This document shows, in pieces, positions 11,001 through 23,157 of a stretch of 64,000 nucleotides of DNA. Source of the DNA: Coffea arabica. Taxonomy: Eukaryota > Streptophyta > Magnoliopsida > Gentianales > Rubiaceae. The stretch spans positions 39,394,287 to 39,458,286 of the forward strand of contig NC_092326.1 in assembly GCF_036785885.1 (NCBI RefSeq). The letters run 5' to 3'. The notes under the pieces are model-generated. The model made no database searches, had not been told where the DNA came from, and saw only the letters and a program-made list of their open reading frames with translations. The position numbers were made by a program, and so were the translations under genes. Each line of letters starts with the position of its first letter. Positions within the stretch are counted from its first letter, which is position 1.

Positions 11001-14000
11001 AAAACAAAAGCATTTGATCAGTCACTAGATGCCAGTACAATACTTTGGAACATCGAGCCACCAATAATACTACAATCTGGCAAGAATTTGGATCCTGATG
11101 AAAAAATACTGCTGCCACCAATAATATACAGGTCAAAACTTACTATTTAGAGAAAAATAAGATGATCATGGAATAAATAGAATACTACTTAAATCACTAC
11201 TATAATGGCATATATGGGGTAGACACTACTAAATTAAAAGCATTAATTAAATACAGTACGATCACAGTACATTCTGAAAGGCAAACCATTCAAGTCCTTA
11301 ATATCTCATGCTTATCATAATTCAATGGCACTCCAGAACATCAGAAGAAGTAGCTTTCTTCAAGTTAATAAGCCATTGAGCAATTCAGATTTAAAAAGGG
11401 CAATTATCAAACACCAGAAGGTGTATAATTCTCACCTCATGGACATCTACCAACTTGTAGAATTGCTGCACCAATTTACCAATAGTTTCATTAGTTCCAG
11501 GAACAACAGTTGTAATGCGTGAAACCCCTTCCTTTTCTGCAGGACCTACAGCAAGGCTCTGAACCCAAACAGTAAATGGAATCATTAGTAATACTTGCAT
11601 ATAGATAAGGAAAAAAAATCACCCAAAAAGGTGAATTAGGTGAAGCAATAGAGACCTGAACATTATAGCCTCTCCTAGATATAACCCCTGTGACTAGATT
11701 CAGAACTCCAGGTGAGTCATTAACAAGCATCGACAAAGTGTGTGATCGAAGTCCATTTGACTGTAGCAATAGAATGAGAGTAAGATAGAAATATGCATAA
11801 GAACAAAAGAATGAATGAGAATACCGTCTATTGCTTTAAATGATTTGCAATGACCCAAAAAAAGTCAGCAGGGGGAGAAGAACAGAATCAAAAGAACTAG
11901 AAAGTTTCTTACATCTTCATCATATAGAACACCCCAGTTGGCATCAAGAACTTGATTTGCTACGTAGCTGTCATCAGGTTCCACAGGATAGACATCGCCC
12001 TGTGGGAAACAGTAAAACATGCTTAAACCAAGAAAGTTTAAAAATGAAAAAGTAATTCCAGTTCTTGACAAATAGAACAAAAGCATCTTCCATTTATGTT
12101 ATTGAACCACCTGATACAGAAATAACAAGATGGAACTCAAATTTGCATTATAGCCATCTTTCAACCTAAAAAGACATGAAATGGTCAAACAAGACTACGT
12201 GAAGTGCTGCTGAAATATGCAATGCTTCAAATTGATGAGCTTCAGTTTCAAGGCTTCTCTTGTATGCATTAATTAAAGGGCACTAAGCCTTACTTTTCCT
12301 ACTCCAAATTTCAATCTGAAATAAAGACAAAGGCCTTAGCAGTATTTTAAAAAAAAAAATTCCCAATCTCAGCACAAAAAGAATGTTCAATGAGGCTGAA
12401 ACATAGCAGTCTCAAAATGTAATCTGGATTAATGTAACAAATATTACACCTACTTTTGCTGAATATTGTAATTTTTTCAGAAGTGAAATAAGTTTATAAA
12501 CCACCCCGTAAAAGACAATTATTGTGCACACAAGGCAATGCAAATAGCACAAAAATCATGTGATAAAGTATGTACTCTTGGGGGGTCACTGGAGTTTCCA
12601 CCGGACAGTGTATCTCTATTCTTTAAAATTGGTTGAGCAGGTACTGTTCCCTCGAGATCTGGATATGAAGCTGCAGAAAACCTCCAAAAAGGAGCTGTCT
12701 CACCCATCTTTTCTCTCCTTAAAGCAATCTTCAAGTAGCATCAATCTTAGATGTCAGCATAAAGTTCAAATAATGCTATTAAATTCAATTAAATAGACAT
12801 AGACAAATAAAGGGATGAAGACTGGAACCTTCATAGAGTTGGTCAGAATAATTAGTCCTATGATCCTTGGAATTAGTTTGGTAGGCAAAAAACTGAGAAA
12901 TATAATAGACATTCCCAAAGTAACTATGGATTTTCTTCATCATTTGTATGGAAGATCACTAGTGACCTTAACTTGATGAAGAGATCATAGAATCTCAAAT
13001 AAATAAACACATTCTTAACAACCCACTATATTACAGGTTTAGGAACCACAAGTCAGATTAAAAGCCATTGCAAACTTCAGGAATCAGTGTACACTCCACA
13101 CAAGTTGTTGACAATTCATAAAAGACTATGTTAAGCACTTAAAAATGAAGAATCAACCCTTCCAGTTCTTGCGACTTCTTTAATTCCAAACTTGCTAAAA
13201 TTTCTTAGAACAGCAGCTGTCTTTCCAGGGTCTCCAGTGACCTGAATATAACATAAGAAATGGCATTAGCTAGATTCTCCATCACCTAACCCAACCTTAA
13301 TACCTTGAAATAGTACACTCAAGTCCGTAGTTAAATAAAATGTGATGAAAATGCAACAACATGTTATATAACAGGATAAGTCACTTCGATTGAAAATTTG
13401 GTGCTAGTAAGATTTATACCTCTTAAATAGTTTCTCATCTGAATCTAAAGTGTTTGTGTGAATAACTTATACTATAAAACCAATAAAATGACTTTTCCAT
13501 GGTTTTTCTCTGCTTCTGGACTCACCAAATCTTAACCCCAACTACGCCCTTCTTTAGGATATCTATCTCATATCAGAGGATCCCTCATTATGCTAACAAT
13601 GTTCCCATTGCAAATACGTTAAAATCCAAGCATCTAGTAAACCAAATTGGACTTTCAGCATAACTTTTAGAATACAAACAAAACCAATAAAATTTATGTT
13701 GTTACCTCAACAGTCAGAAAATGCTCTGATATGTCCACGATTTTTGCTCTGAAAATATCCTTCAACCACATGACCTGAATATAGAAATCAATTTTGAAAA
13801 CTTTAATTGTCCCATCAAACATCAACAGGCACTCATGGATACTTTGAGGCCAAGGAATCCACGATTTATTTATATGGGATAGCAAAAAGTTACCAAAATC
13901 AAATATGCTTCAAGATGATTAGATTTTAAGTTCCATATATGCCTTACAATCAGATATGTGCTTTAAATAAATAACAAAAAAAAGTTAAAAAAGAGGGCGA

Positions 14001-17000
14001 TGTTGACAGGCATTTCTATAAAATTTTAGGTATGTGTTCCTGGGCAGATGCCGAGCTTATAAATTAAAGCATTAAAGATGACATTTTGCTTCCATAAAGA
14101 CATTAATAGCGACTGCATCATTTCCATTTTCACATTGCTTCTTTGTCTTCTCTGTAGACATCCCTCTGTGTGTGTGTGTGTGAGAGAGAGAGAGACAGAG
14201 AGAGAGAATGTGTGTGTGTGCCCTTGCGTATCATACTTTATTACTATCTGCAATATCAGGATCATAAACCAACACTTAATTTAAATATGTAAAAGTATAG
14301 CAGAAGTTAGCCAATTAGCGAATCTAAGCTCAAGGTTGACCTTTCAGCTCATTTCTGGGTTTAAAAAAAAGGTCAACCTTGGAATAGACTTTTGCTAGCT
14401 TAGTTATAAATGGCAACCTGTGCATCTAAGGGTTTGTAACAAAACTAATGGCTCATTCATAGTCCTGCTCGAGGAGAAGTTAGGACTCTATCAATTTGAT
14501 CAAAAGATTTATCCACTCATACATGAGAAAGAAAGATTTGCATGATGCATTCCTGTTATCCTATAAGTCACCAAAAACAAGGATTAAATTCTAATTCAAA
14601 GATCTTTTCACTTATATTGGACTTTCAACACAGTTTGTGTAGAAGGAAAAAAATTTGATAGGGATTTGACCAATGTCGAAGGTAGTTAATCAATCAAATG
14701 TAGCAGTGAAAAGGTGCTATAAAGGACACTAACAAGGTATCCATACATGTCCTCCAAAGACACTAAAAATAAAAAGCATGGCTACAGTAAACAAAGGAAA
14801 GAGAAATTTGTTTACATACTTCCGCTATTGTTTCTGAATCTGCGTGGAGCTTTATGAGCATCAGTTCACGTTCGACTTGTGGTTCTCTGGATAGATCTTC
14901 CACCTGATATATTGTTTGACAATAAATCAGGAATGATGAAGAGCAAAAAGAAATGCAGCTCAACCAGAGTCCAGACATCACTTTTGATCACAAAAAGGGA
15001 AGCAGAGACAAATTTAAGAATACATTATAACGTATTCTAGCTACATAGATATCCCTCTTCCTCTGACTTATGATGCCTTTTAATCGTTCAAATATGTTGC
15101 TATTTCCTTCCCTCTATTAGTGTCAGAATTCTAAAATGTAATGGTGTTCCCAGTGTTTCAGTATTTTTCTTCCTTTCCCTCAACAATTCCTATACTCATA
15201 ATAACAGTTCGACTGCCTTGGAAATTCTCCATCTTGGAACATGACTACTAGCAAGGATTTCAACAATGCTGCAGCCTGAATCATGGTGGAGTAAGAAAGC
15301 ATATATAAGTCTGTTCAGCTTCTTTGCACATAAGGCAGAAGTCAACGTAGATCCTCCAGGTAACAATGAATTTCATGAGTGACAAAGTGTTACTTAAGTG
15401 ATTCAATAATAATGCATGGAGAAAACCATACTCTATTTCTTTTTGCATGCCTAAATTGGCTTTGCAATCCTTATCATAGGTTTTATCTTGAATTTGAAAT
15501 GTAGGCTTAGCTAAAAGATTCCCTCAGCAAGCAGCCTTCAACCACAAAGGCGTTTTTTTGTATTTATTTGGCCTCCGAACCAGAATGAATCAAAACAGTA
15601 AATGTAATTTAATATAATCAAGCAATATGCACATTCAGAGGGATTCTCATGCATGTACGTGCTTAGGTTTTTTTTATTTATGCACAAGTAAAGCATCATA
15701 CATCAACAATCAACTCACTAAATTAAACTCCTAAACACTTCAGAAAAGAACATTAACATGTGATAAGTTAAAAATGATGGTTATTGAGCAATCTGGTTGC
15801 CTAGTTACCTCACATACTCCCTTAAAAACCTTTTCTCAGGACAACTGATTTATTACCTTCAAGACGTTCACAAGCTTGTTGAGTTGTTCGACAACTTGTT
15901 GCAAAGTCTTTTCAGTTCCAGAGACAACTATTGTAAAGAGGGCCTTATCTTTATTCAATCCAACAGCAAGAGACTCAATGTTGTAACCCCTCCGAGCAAA
16001 AACACCAGCAATTCGATTTATTATTCCACTTTCATCTCCAACAAAAACTGAGATTGTATGACGTTTCACCCTGAGATATATGAGTGCACTTATTTCAAAA
16101 ACTGTACAGCAAATTGTAGCTAAACAGATGTTGCACAGGAGTTGAACAGTTACAAGAAAGATCAAGCTACAGGCACAATTAATTGAACAAATTCACATCT
16201 AAATATTAGGCTTCTAGGTCAAGTATTTCAACTACACAACTTACAACTCTCACAAATGCATTTCTCCTCAATAATTTAAGCCCAGCGGTCAACATCAGTG
16301 CTCAACCAAACACAGGTTTCTAGAGCAGCTGATTCTTTCCGATTGGTTCAATGAGCTTATATACCCAATTTCGAACTCTCTTGACTCCAAAGGGAATGAA
16401 GAGGAAAAGGCAACACATTCGTTCGGCATAAAAAATGAGGAGAACGCCAATCACAGATCAGATAGCCCAGAAGATTGACAAGTATAGCCAATGATTACAG
16501 TATCAGAGAAAATTTGAACAAAATTTATCATTGGCTAGAGAATATGTCGAATATAAGATGCTGTGCTGTAATACGTTCAGAAACAATTTCTTGTTGAAAG
16601 ATCCAATGATACAAATCATCTAGATTATGCTGCCTTTTCATAGGCCACAAACGCAGAAGCAAATTCACCAACCATACTTTTGTGGACGGTAGTGTTAAAG
16701 TAACTAAGGTTTGGGTTAACTTCAGAAACATATCTGGTTCAAAAGAAAAGAAAAAAAAACTGCATACCTACAAAAGTATGCAAGAAAAAACTCTGAGTTA
16801 ATGGGTTAAAAGAAAAAAGTGAGAACTTGACACCTGAGGTAGCAAAGCAGCAAATTTTCATAATTGTTTCAGCTAATTACCCATAAACAGAGACAGTTTT
16901 TTCCTCAAATAAAACCAGAATTCATCCTAATTCAATGATTCACAAAACAACATTATGCAGCATTATCAGATATAGAACAGTACAGCCGCCAGAAATTCAA

Positions 17001-17312
17001 AAACTTCGCTTTAAGCAATCAACAGAATATACTTTCACACTCGTACCGGGAAGGACGAGCTGGAGGAGGAGACGGCGGCGCGGCGGTTTTCGCGACAGAA
17101 ACGGCAGCTGCATTTTCAGTGCCACCTCTTCCCTTTCCACTTTCACTAGCAGCAACTGCATGTACAACAAGACGGGGATTCATCCATAACCTCTCGGCTC
17201 TAGGCCTCAAAATTCCTAGCTCTGCTTTAGCATTACACAGCAGTTGCCGCGGCAGCGATTGCGGTGGCGCATTGGTTTTTAACCGGCAATGGTACAGCGC
17301 CGCTGTAGCCAT
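8063..17312 (-). CDS. Acetolactate synthase small (regulatory) subunit, chloroplastic
   Basis: This is the regulatory subunit of acetohydroxyacid synthase, the first common enzyme of valine, leucine and isoleucine synthesis in plastids. In the family it activates the catalytic subunit and confers branched-chain amino-acid feedback. Twelve coding exons (5' to 3') are 17312-17047, 16070-15857, 14903-14820, 13774-13706, 13241-13158, 12728-12576, 11999-11913, 11760-11656, 11558-11436, 10390-10238, 9140-9075 and 8143-8063. All junctions are GT-AG and in phase, giving 494 aa. The first ~80 residues are Ala/Arg/Ser/Pro-rich, like a transit peptide. Two ACT-type regulatory halves follow: [19 protein letters not shown] (from about residue 93) and [20 protein letters not shown] (from about 325). 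Each half has an ERELMLIK segment and an ARTGR motif. The ATG at 17312 is the first in frame; an upstream in-frame TTG was not used. Arabidopsis has two homologues of similar length. Confidence 0.96.
10021..10177. repeat. Tetranucleotide microsatellite (TACG/ACAT/ACCT)
   Basis: A run of TACG, ACAT and ACCT units lies in intron 10 of the acetolactate synthase subunit gene. It includes a 35-bp-period duplication that starts CACAAATGTATGTACATACG at 10021 and 10056. TGTACA, ACGT and CATATG units make the array self-complementary, so it could fold. Several ORFs called across it, full of YVHTY-like repeats, are artefacts of the simple repeat. Confidence 0.95.
14166..14220. repeat. Compound (TG)n-(AG)n-(TG)n microsatellite
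   Basis: The sequence runs from TG dinucleotides through AG dinucleotides and back to TG. It lies in intron 3 of the acetolactate synthase subunit gene. It is likely length-polymorphic between individuals. Confidence 0.95.
14331..14381. repeat. 14-bp perfect inverted repeat with W-box cores, intron 3
   Basis: The arms CAAGGTTGACCTTT (14331-14344) and AAAGGTCAACCTTG (14368-14381) are exact reverse complements around a 23-base spacer. Each arm contains TTGACC, the W-box core recognised by WRKY factors. A weaker outer pair (CTAAGCT near 14323, AGCTTAG near 14397) suggests a longer, partly decayed foldback. Regulatory function is only a possibility. Confidence 0.75.
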
Positions 17313-18074
17313 AGCTCTGTCTGGCTTTGGTGGCTGCTCTGCAGAGGCCAATATTTAACTAGTGAGTCCGGAAATGATATTGTCACCAGATGGTTCACGT
17401 TGTATGATTGTGACCGGGAAGAGTGGCAGGACACGTGGACAGTTCGGGTATATTCACGTAACTTCGGGGGTGTTAGTTTAGAGCATGTGTTTTTGGTGTT
17501 AATTAATAGTAAAACGAAATCATACTTGATGGTACTATTAATAGTTTAATAATTGCAGAAGAACTGGGGCTTGGACAAAACCGGGAAAGTATTACTGCCC
17601 GCCGCACCCGTGATTCTGTTATGTTGACGATTTAACCCCTTCTATTGAATTTTCATTGTTCGGAACACAGATTCAATTAGAGTTTTTTTATTGAAAAATA
17701 TACCGTAATAAAATAATATGAGTAAATCTATACATTATTACTATTACCGTTACGTTCATGATATATATATATATATATATAAGTTAAATTTTAAATTTAA
17801 ATTTTGTATTGTTATCATACATCTAACTGACTGACAGTATACAAACTGTCAATATAAGAAAAAAAAAAAAGTAATCCACATAATAATATGCGTGAGTAAA
17901 AAAGTGATCAAAAAAATTTAAAATTTTGTTTAAAATGTTATTCAAAAACTCGTTAAAATGAGTTTTAGAACAAGAATCAGTCAGTATCAACGATACAAAG
18001 TCATTGGAGATTTGTGAATTTAATAATGCTTTCCTCGTTGATATACTTTGAAATGTATCAAACGCGTACTGGTG
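17313..18074. other. 5' flank and promoter region of the acetolactate synthase subunit gene
   Basis: This stretch lies upstream of the minus-strand start codon at 17312. It must contain that gene's 5' UTR and proximal promoter, but I cannot fix a transcription start. An (AT)n microsatellite is at about 17760-17780. The GC-rich ORFs overlapping 17119-17358 on + are the antisense of exon 1. Confidence 0.5.
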
Positions 18075-18214
18075 GCCTTGATTGGATTGAGATTTTTTTT
18101 CCCAATTACGTTCCTTAAAAACATAATTTTCAATTATCTTTTTACCTTATACACATCAAATCGCTACAGTGACTTTTTTCACAAAAATTTCAAAAAAATT
18201 AGCAATCCAAATGG
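18075..18214. repeat. MITE-like element, copy 1
   Basis: The left edge CCTTGATTGGATTGAGA and right edge AGCAATCCAAATGG form imperfect terminal inverted repeats. The interior has the pattern CATCAAATCGCTACAG, then an A-rich stretch. The same arrangement occurs at 40349-40501 and 62166-62312. No coding capacity is present. The class is inferred from the TIRs and small size. Confidence 0.55.
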
Positions 18215-19071
18215 AATTATTCATGATCGAATAAAAGTGACGGAAGGTCTTTTTCTTTGGTACTTAAGTGCACTGTTGGTTTCACTAATTTTGGTCAAAG
18301 CGAAAGTGAGGGAAGGTGGTGTTGTCTTTGCCTACATGCAATGAATGGTTCTGCTAACTTTGGTGCTTAGTGACTCGATTGAAGTGACAGAACATCGTTC
18401 CCATACTAACTTTGGTGGTTTCTAACTCCGTTCATTTGACGGAAGATGGTTTCTTGACAAACTGAAAAAGCATGTAATGTATGATGTTTGTCAAAAGCAT
18501 GGAAAATATGATAATGGTAGGTTTTTTAGGCAATCCAACAAAATGACAAAATAGGGATGAAGAGGAAAAAAAATAAAATTGATTCAACTAAATTGTTAAC
18601 ACAAAGATTGAGCCATAGTGCATTATTCCTCTAGCTACTAAAACGGACAAAAAGGAACAATTTTAAGTTCCTAAGGACCTGTCATAAGTAGTTCGATCGG
18701 ATCATTTTTAACTGCAAGAATTCGGATTCAACTCTCGTAAGATAATTCGCTGGTATTCTTGGGTGGAGTTCGGCTAGTTTTAAGGAATTAGTCTGATCAA
18801 ATAAAAATTGAAACATCCCTAGGTGAAAAAAGAAAAAAAAGAAGAAAAGTCCCTAAAGAGCCCCTCTTTGACAATAAAGGAAACAAAAGAATCTCAATTG
18901 TTTGACATATATCCGATCCTCTATAGACCGAGATAACCCGTTAGCTAGGCACTTCGGTTCTTGGCGGTATTAGCCCTTTCTTTGGAAATGGGACGAGGAA
19001 TTACGATCCTTTCTTTCGCTGTCAGTGGATGGATAATAGTTCGTAAAATGAGTTCATGAACTATATACTAT
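18215..19071. other. Intergenic, no gene seen
   Basis: No coding sequence is supported. The part at about 18865-19060 has more balanced base composition than its surroundings and unlike-repeat sequence. I suspected organellar origin but could not match it to any plastid or mitochondrial gene I know. Confidence 0.4.
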
Positions 19072-19230
19072 CTAGGACTGCAAACGAATCGAACCGTTCG
19101 TGAGCAGCTCGAGTCAAACTCGAGTCGAACTCAATATTAATCGAACTCGAATCTAGTTCGAGCTGGTTCGAGCCAAACTCGAGCTCAAACTCGAGTTCAA
19201 AATATTAAACCCGGCTCGCGAGCTTGAATA
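19072..19230. repeat. CGAG-rich repeat block, left side
   Basis: The block opens with TAGGACTGCAAACGAATCGA and continues with many direct and inverted TCGAGTTCGAGC-type units. Such clusters are typical of subterminal regions of non-autonomous hAT-like elements in plants. A weaker block of similar units lies on the far side of the BED-hAT element (23820-24230), so that element may have inserted into it. Confidence 0.55.
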
Positions 19231-19242
19231 TATATATATATA

Positions 19243-19254
19243 TAGGGGTGAGCA
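19243..19254 (+). repeat. Left terminal inverted repeat of the hAT element
   Basis: TAGGGGTGAGCA is the exact reverse complement of 23779-23790. It abuts an (AT)n microsatellite on the outside, which obscures any target duplication. Confidence 0.85.
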
Positions 19255-20928
19255 ATTACGGTAAATACCGATTTACCGACCGAAATCGATTTCAATTTGG
19301 TAAATCGAATTTGGTAATTCGGTAATTCGGTCGGTAAATCGGGGATATAGTACAAGTTGAAATCGAATTAGGTTCGAAAACGATTTTATAGTTTTTGAAT
19401 TCGGATATACCGAATTCGAATTCATTTCGGTAAAGCGGTAATAATATACCGTTTTCAATTTCGAAATTCCCGAATTAAGTTACATAAGAAATAGTTCATT
19501 ATGTCCGATATTCATATTGGTCCAATTTCAGATTTTCAGACGTGGTGCCCTAATTCCGCTCTTCGTCCCCTCTTCCTCTCGCTCCTCTGCACTGCCGCGG
19601 CCCGCGGCGCAGTCCCATCTTCCTCAGTTCCCCTCTTTCTCTCGTTTCTTCTCCTCTCCTCATTCTGCTCAGTCCTCTCCTCAGTCAGTCCTATGTCCTT
19701 TCCTCTCCTCTGCTCAGTCCACTCTTTCTCCGTTTCCCATTCTGACCGAGGTTTCACCATTGCTGACCGAGCGGAGCATCCACTATCACCAGGAGGTCCA
19801 GGACCACAGTTCGCTAGTGCTGATTCCAGTGAAGCCTTGGATAAGCCTATCAGGTAAATGGGTTTATGAAAAAGACTCAATAATTGGATTTTCATTTGGT
19901 GTTTTTTTTTTCTTTTGGTATTTGATTCTGGATGTCGTTGTTTAATTTGCTAGTTTTTTTATATGGGCTAATTTAATTTCAGTGGAACTTGTATGATGTT
20001 TGATGCTCAATTTCCTTCCTGATTGAATCTTGATAAAAGTTATGAGTTTTTGAATTGGATAAGAGTAGTTGAGCCGGTACAAACTTGAGCAAACTTGGAT
20101 CAGTTTCATTCTTCTTCTAGTGCAGCAAACTTGAGCCGGTTCTCCCTCTCTTCTTCTTAATCTTTGCATTTACAAATCATCTAATGTTGATTCCTGGATT
20201 TTTTGTCCTGTCAGGTATTATTGTTAATGGAAACATTGCCTGGTATTAAGTGACCGTGGACGTTTTATTCGTGTGAATTGCCAAAATGGATAGACTGTTG
20301 AACTCAAGTCAATGTCGAAATTGGTTCATTTCTTCATTTAAAGCTTTAGATCTGTTCCATATATTTTTTTTGAGGTTTTGGCCTCTGTTTTGTCATGGCA
20401 TTAGTGGGAAGTCTTTTGTACAGATTATCACATGTGCCAATTATCTGGCCACTAGAATACATACTCCAATACCCATTGTCTTCGATTATCTGAAAGGAGA
20501 AAAGTAAACATTATTCTAGGCTATCATTAAGCTTCAAATTTACCAGTAGCAACTGATGTTACTGCTTACGATTGCAATGCTGCTTAGGATGAAGATGATT
20601 GATGCCCACTTAAATGACTAGGAGTCAAGAGCATACTGTTGCTTGTATGGGAGTGACCTTGTAATTATGCAGCTTTATCATATAATTGGAATTTGGATGT
20701 TAGATTAATTACTAATGCTTTTGTTTGTGCGTGGGACTTTGTGGTCTTAGTAAAAACATTCCCAGACAGCACTCATTGTGTCTCTAGTTGATTTTCTCAG
20801 CGTTCATTGAATGTTGTCCTGAGTTGGTTCTTCAATTTCATCTAGTCTTTTATTTCAATTTTATTGCTAAATGATTGTTGCACTAAATTGTATAATTTAT
20901 TTGCTCAGATTCTCGCAAAACTTAAGGT
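19255..20928 (+). other. hAT 5' subterminal repeats and probable non-coding leader
   Basis: Subterminal GGTAATTCGG-type repeats end near 19460. A C/T-rich, relatively GC-rich segment (19540-19850) follows and may be a first untranslated exon. It ends at CTATCAG before GTAAATGG (donor near 19854). An acceptor is plausible at TTGCTCAG near 20902-20909, 20 bases before the transposase ATG. The ORFs at 19501-19945 have no transposase similarity. Confidence 0.5.
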
Positions 20929-23157
20929 ATGTCTACTACTAATGATGGTGAGAGTAATCCAAGTCACAATGAGTTAGAACAAGAAGGATCATCTAGAGGT
21001 CTTCTTCCTAGTCCTACAACACAAAGCTGTGAAGAATCTGGTTTTGGCAAGAAAAGAGGAGAGTACAAGAAGAGGTCCAAAGCTTGGGATCATTTTCATG
21101 TAAAGCATGTGAATGGAGTTCGTCATGCAATTTGCAAATACTGTGAGAAGGACATAGCCGCGGATCCCAAAAGTCATGGTACGACTCCCCTTAATACTCA
21201 TGTAGCTAAATGTCCTCTAAATCCTAAAAATAAGCACACTGGCCAGGCTACTTTGTGTTTGGGTGAAACTGAAACATTAGAGGGAGAGGTTAAAGGGGCA
21301 CTCATAAGTTGGAAATTTGATGCGGAAGCCATTAGAAAAAGCATAGCTTATATGGTAATTGTTGATGAGTTGCCATTTAAACATGTAGAGGGTAGAGGTT
21401 TTCAATACATGATGCGGACTGCTTGTCCATCATTTAGAATTCCTTCGAGGTGGACTATTTCTAAAGATTGCTATCAGCTGTATTTAGATGAAAAAATTAA
21501 GTTGAAACATCTCTTGAAGAATAACAGTGGCAAAATTTGTCTAACCACAGATTCTTGGACATCCATTCAAAGGATAAACTATATGTGCCTCACTGCCCAT
21601 TTCATAGATAATGATTGGAAACTGAACAAAAAGATCCTAAATTTCTGTCCTATTGCTAGTCACAAGGGAACTGAAGTTGGTAAGGCCATAGAAAAGTGTC
21701 TACTAGAATGGGGAGTTGATGATATCCTAACTGTTACAGTTGACAATGCAAGTTCCAATGATGTAGCTGTCAGCTATTTACGAGGAAAACTTCAAAATTG
21801 GGGGAAAGCTGTGTTAGGGGGGAAATGGACTCATGTGAGATGTGTAGCTCACATAGTGAATCTAATTGTTAATGATGGCATCAAAAAACTGGGGGATTCA
21901 GTTGATTGTATCAGGGCAGCAGTTAGATATGTTAGACAGTCACCTTCTAGATTGAAAAAATTCAAGGAATGTGTGGAAATTGAAAAAATTGAATGCAAAA
22001 GATTGTTCTGTTTAGATGTCTCTACTAGGTGGAATTCTACATATCTAATGCTAGACACGGCTCAAAGGTTTGAGCGGGCTTTTGAGAGGTTCGAGGAGCA
22101 GGATCCTTACATGCTTCAAGAGTTAGAAAATCTGCCAACAAAATCTGATTGGACAAAAGCTAGATTCTTGGTAATTTTTTTGGAGAACTTTTATCAGCTA
22201 ACTGTGAAGGTTTCTGGTTCCAAATATGTGACTTCAAATAATTTTTTCACTGATATTAGTCACATACATGGCATTTTAATTGAAATGGCAGCAAGTGATA
22301 ATGAAGAATTAAGTTCAATGGCAAGATCAATGAAGGAGAAATATGATAAGTATTGGGGAAAGATTGAAAAGATGAATATGCTGATTTTTATTTCCTCCAT
22401 GCTTGATCCTCGAACTAAACTTGAATACCTTGAATTTGTGGTTTGCCAAATGTATGGTGAGTCCGATGGTACAACAATAGCTGGCCTTGCAAAAGATGCA
22501 ATGTTTGAGCTGTTTAATGAATACAAGATGCTCAACACACCTGCCTCAAATTCTGTGTCTCATGTTTCTTCACTTTCAAGTGAATCTCAAAGGAGTAAAA
22601 CTACATTTTATGGACATGGGGATGCCTCTAAAACAATCACTGATCGGTACAAGTTGAAGTTTAAGAAGAGAAAAATGGAACTTGGGGGTAGGGATGCAAA
22701 ATCTGAATTAGAGAAATATTTGAATGAGGATTGTGAGGAAGATGATGAGAGATTTGATATCTTGTTATGGTGGAAGACCAATAGCCTTAGATTCCCAATC
22801 CTTTCAAAACTTGCTCGTGATGTGTTAGCAGTCCCAATTTCTACTGTGGCCTCCGAATCTGCTTTTAGTACCGGAGGTCGTGTTCTTGATACATTTAGGA
22901 GTTCTTTGACTCCTAGAATTGTGCAAAATTTAATATGTGCTCAAGATTGGTTTCGGTCCTCCAAGACAGAATTAAATGTAGAAGAAAATCTGGAAGAACT
23001 TGAAGCCTTCGAATCTGGTATGCTATCAAAATTTTTATTGCAAAATTTGAAGTATTTCTTTATTTCTAATAATTGCCTTTATGATACTTCATGAATTTTG
23101 TTTGTTCTTGCAGAGTTGCTGAAGACCGGAACTGAATCAACTGTAATTGACCTTTGA
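20929..23157 (+). CDS. BED zinc-finger hAT transposase (RICESLEEPER-like)
   Basis: This is the transposase of the surrounding element. The main exon is 20929-23017. A probable short last exon is 23114-23157, after a GT donor (23018) and CAG acceptor. Splicing gives 710 aa ending TESTVIDL; without it the frame runs to 23094 (721 aa). An N-terminal BED finger spans residues about 50-98 (W53, C69, C72, H91, C95). The core has TTDSWTSIQR, TVDNASSND, RCVAHIVNL and DVSTRWNSTY, motifs of the hAT RNase-H-like fold. The C-terminal hAT dimerisation region includes the conserved ASESAFSTGGR and FRSSLTPRIV. The likely catalytic D, D and E are in the first, second and last of these motif groups. There are no internal stops, so it could encode active protein or resemble a domesticated RICESLEEPER gene. 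The TIRs favour a transposon. Confidence 0.92.

Noticed and set aside
17313-17351. Upstream extension of acetolactate synthase subunit exon 1 (MASAEQ...)
   Set aside because: The codon at 17351 is TTG, not ATG. The first in-frame ATG is at 17312.
19501-19945. Overlapping 118-142 residue ORFs on both strands
   Set aside because: The C/T-rich sequence lacks stops by composition. It lies in the hAT leader and has no transposase similarity.
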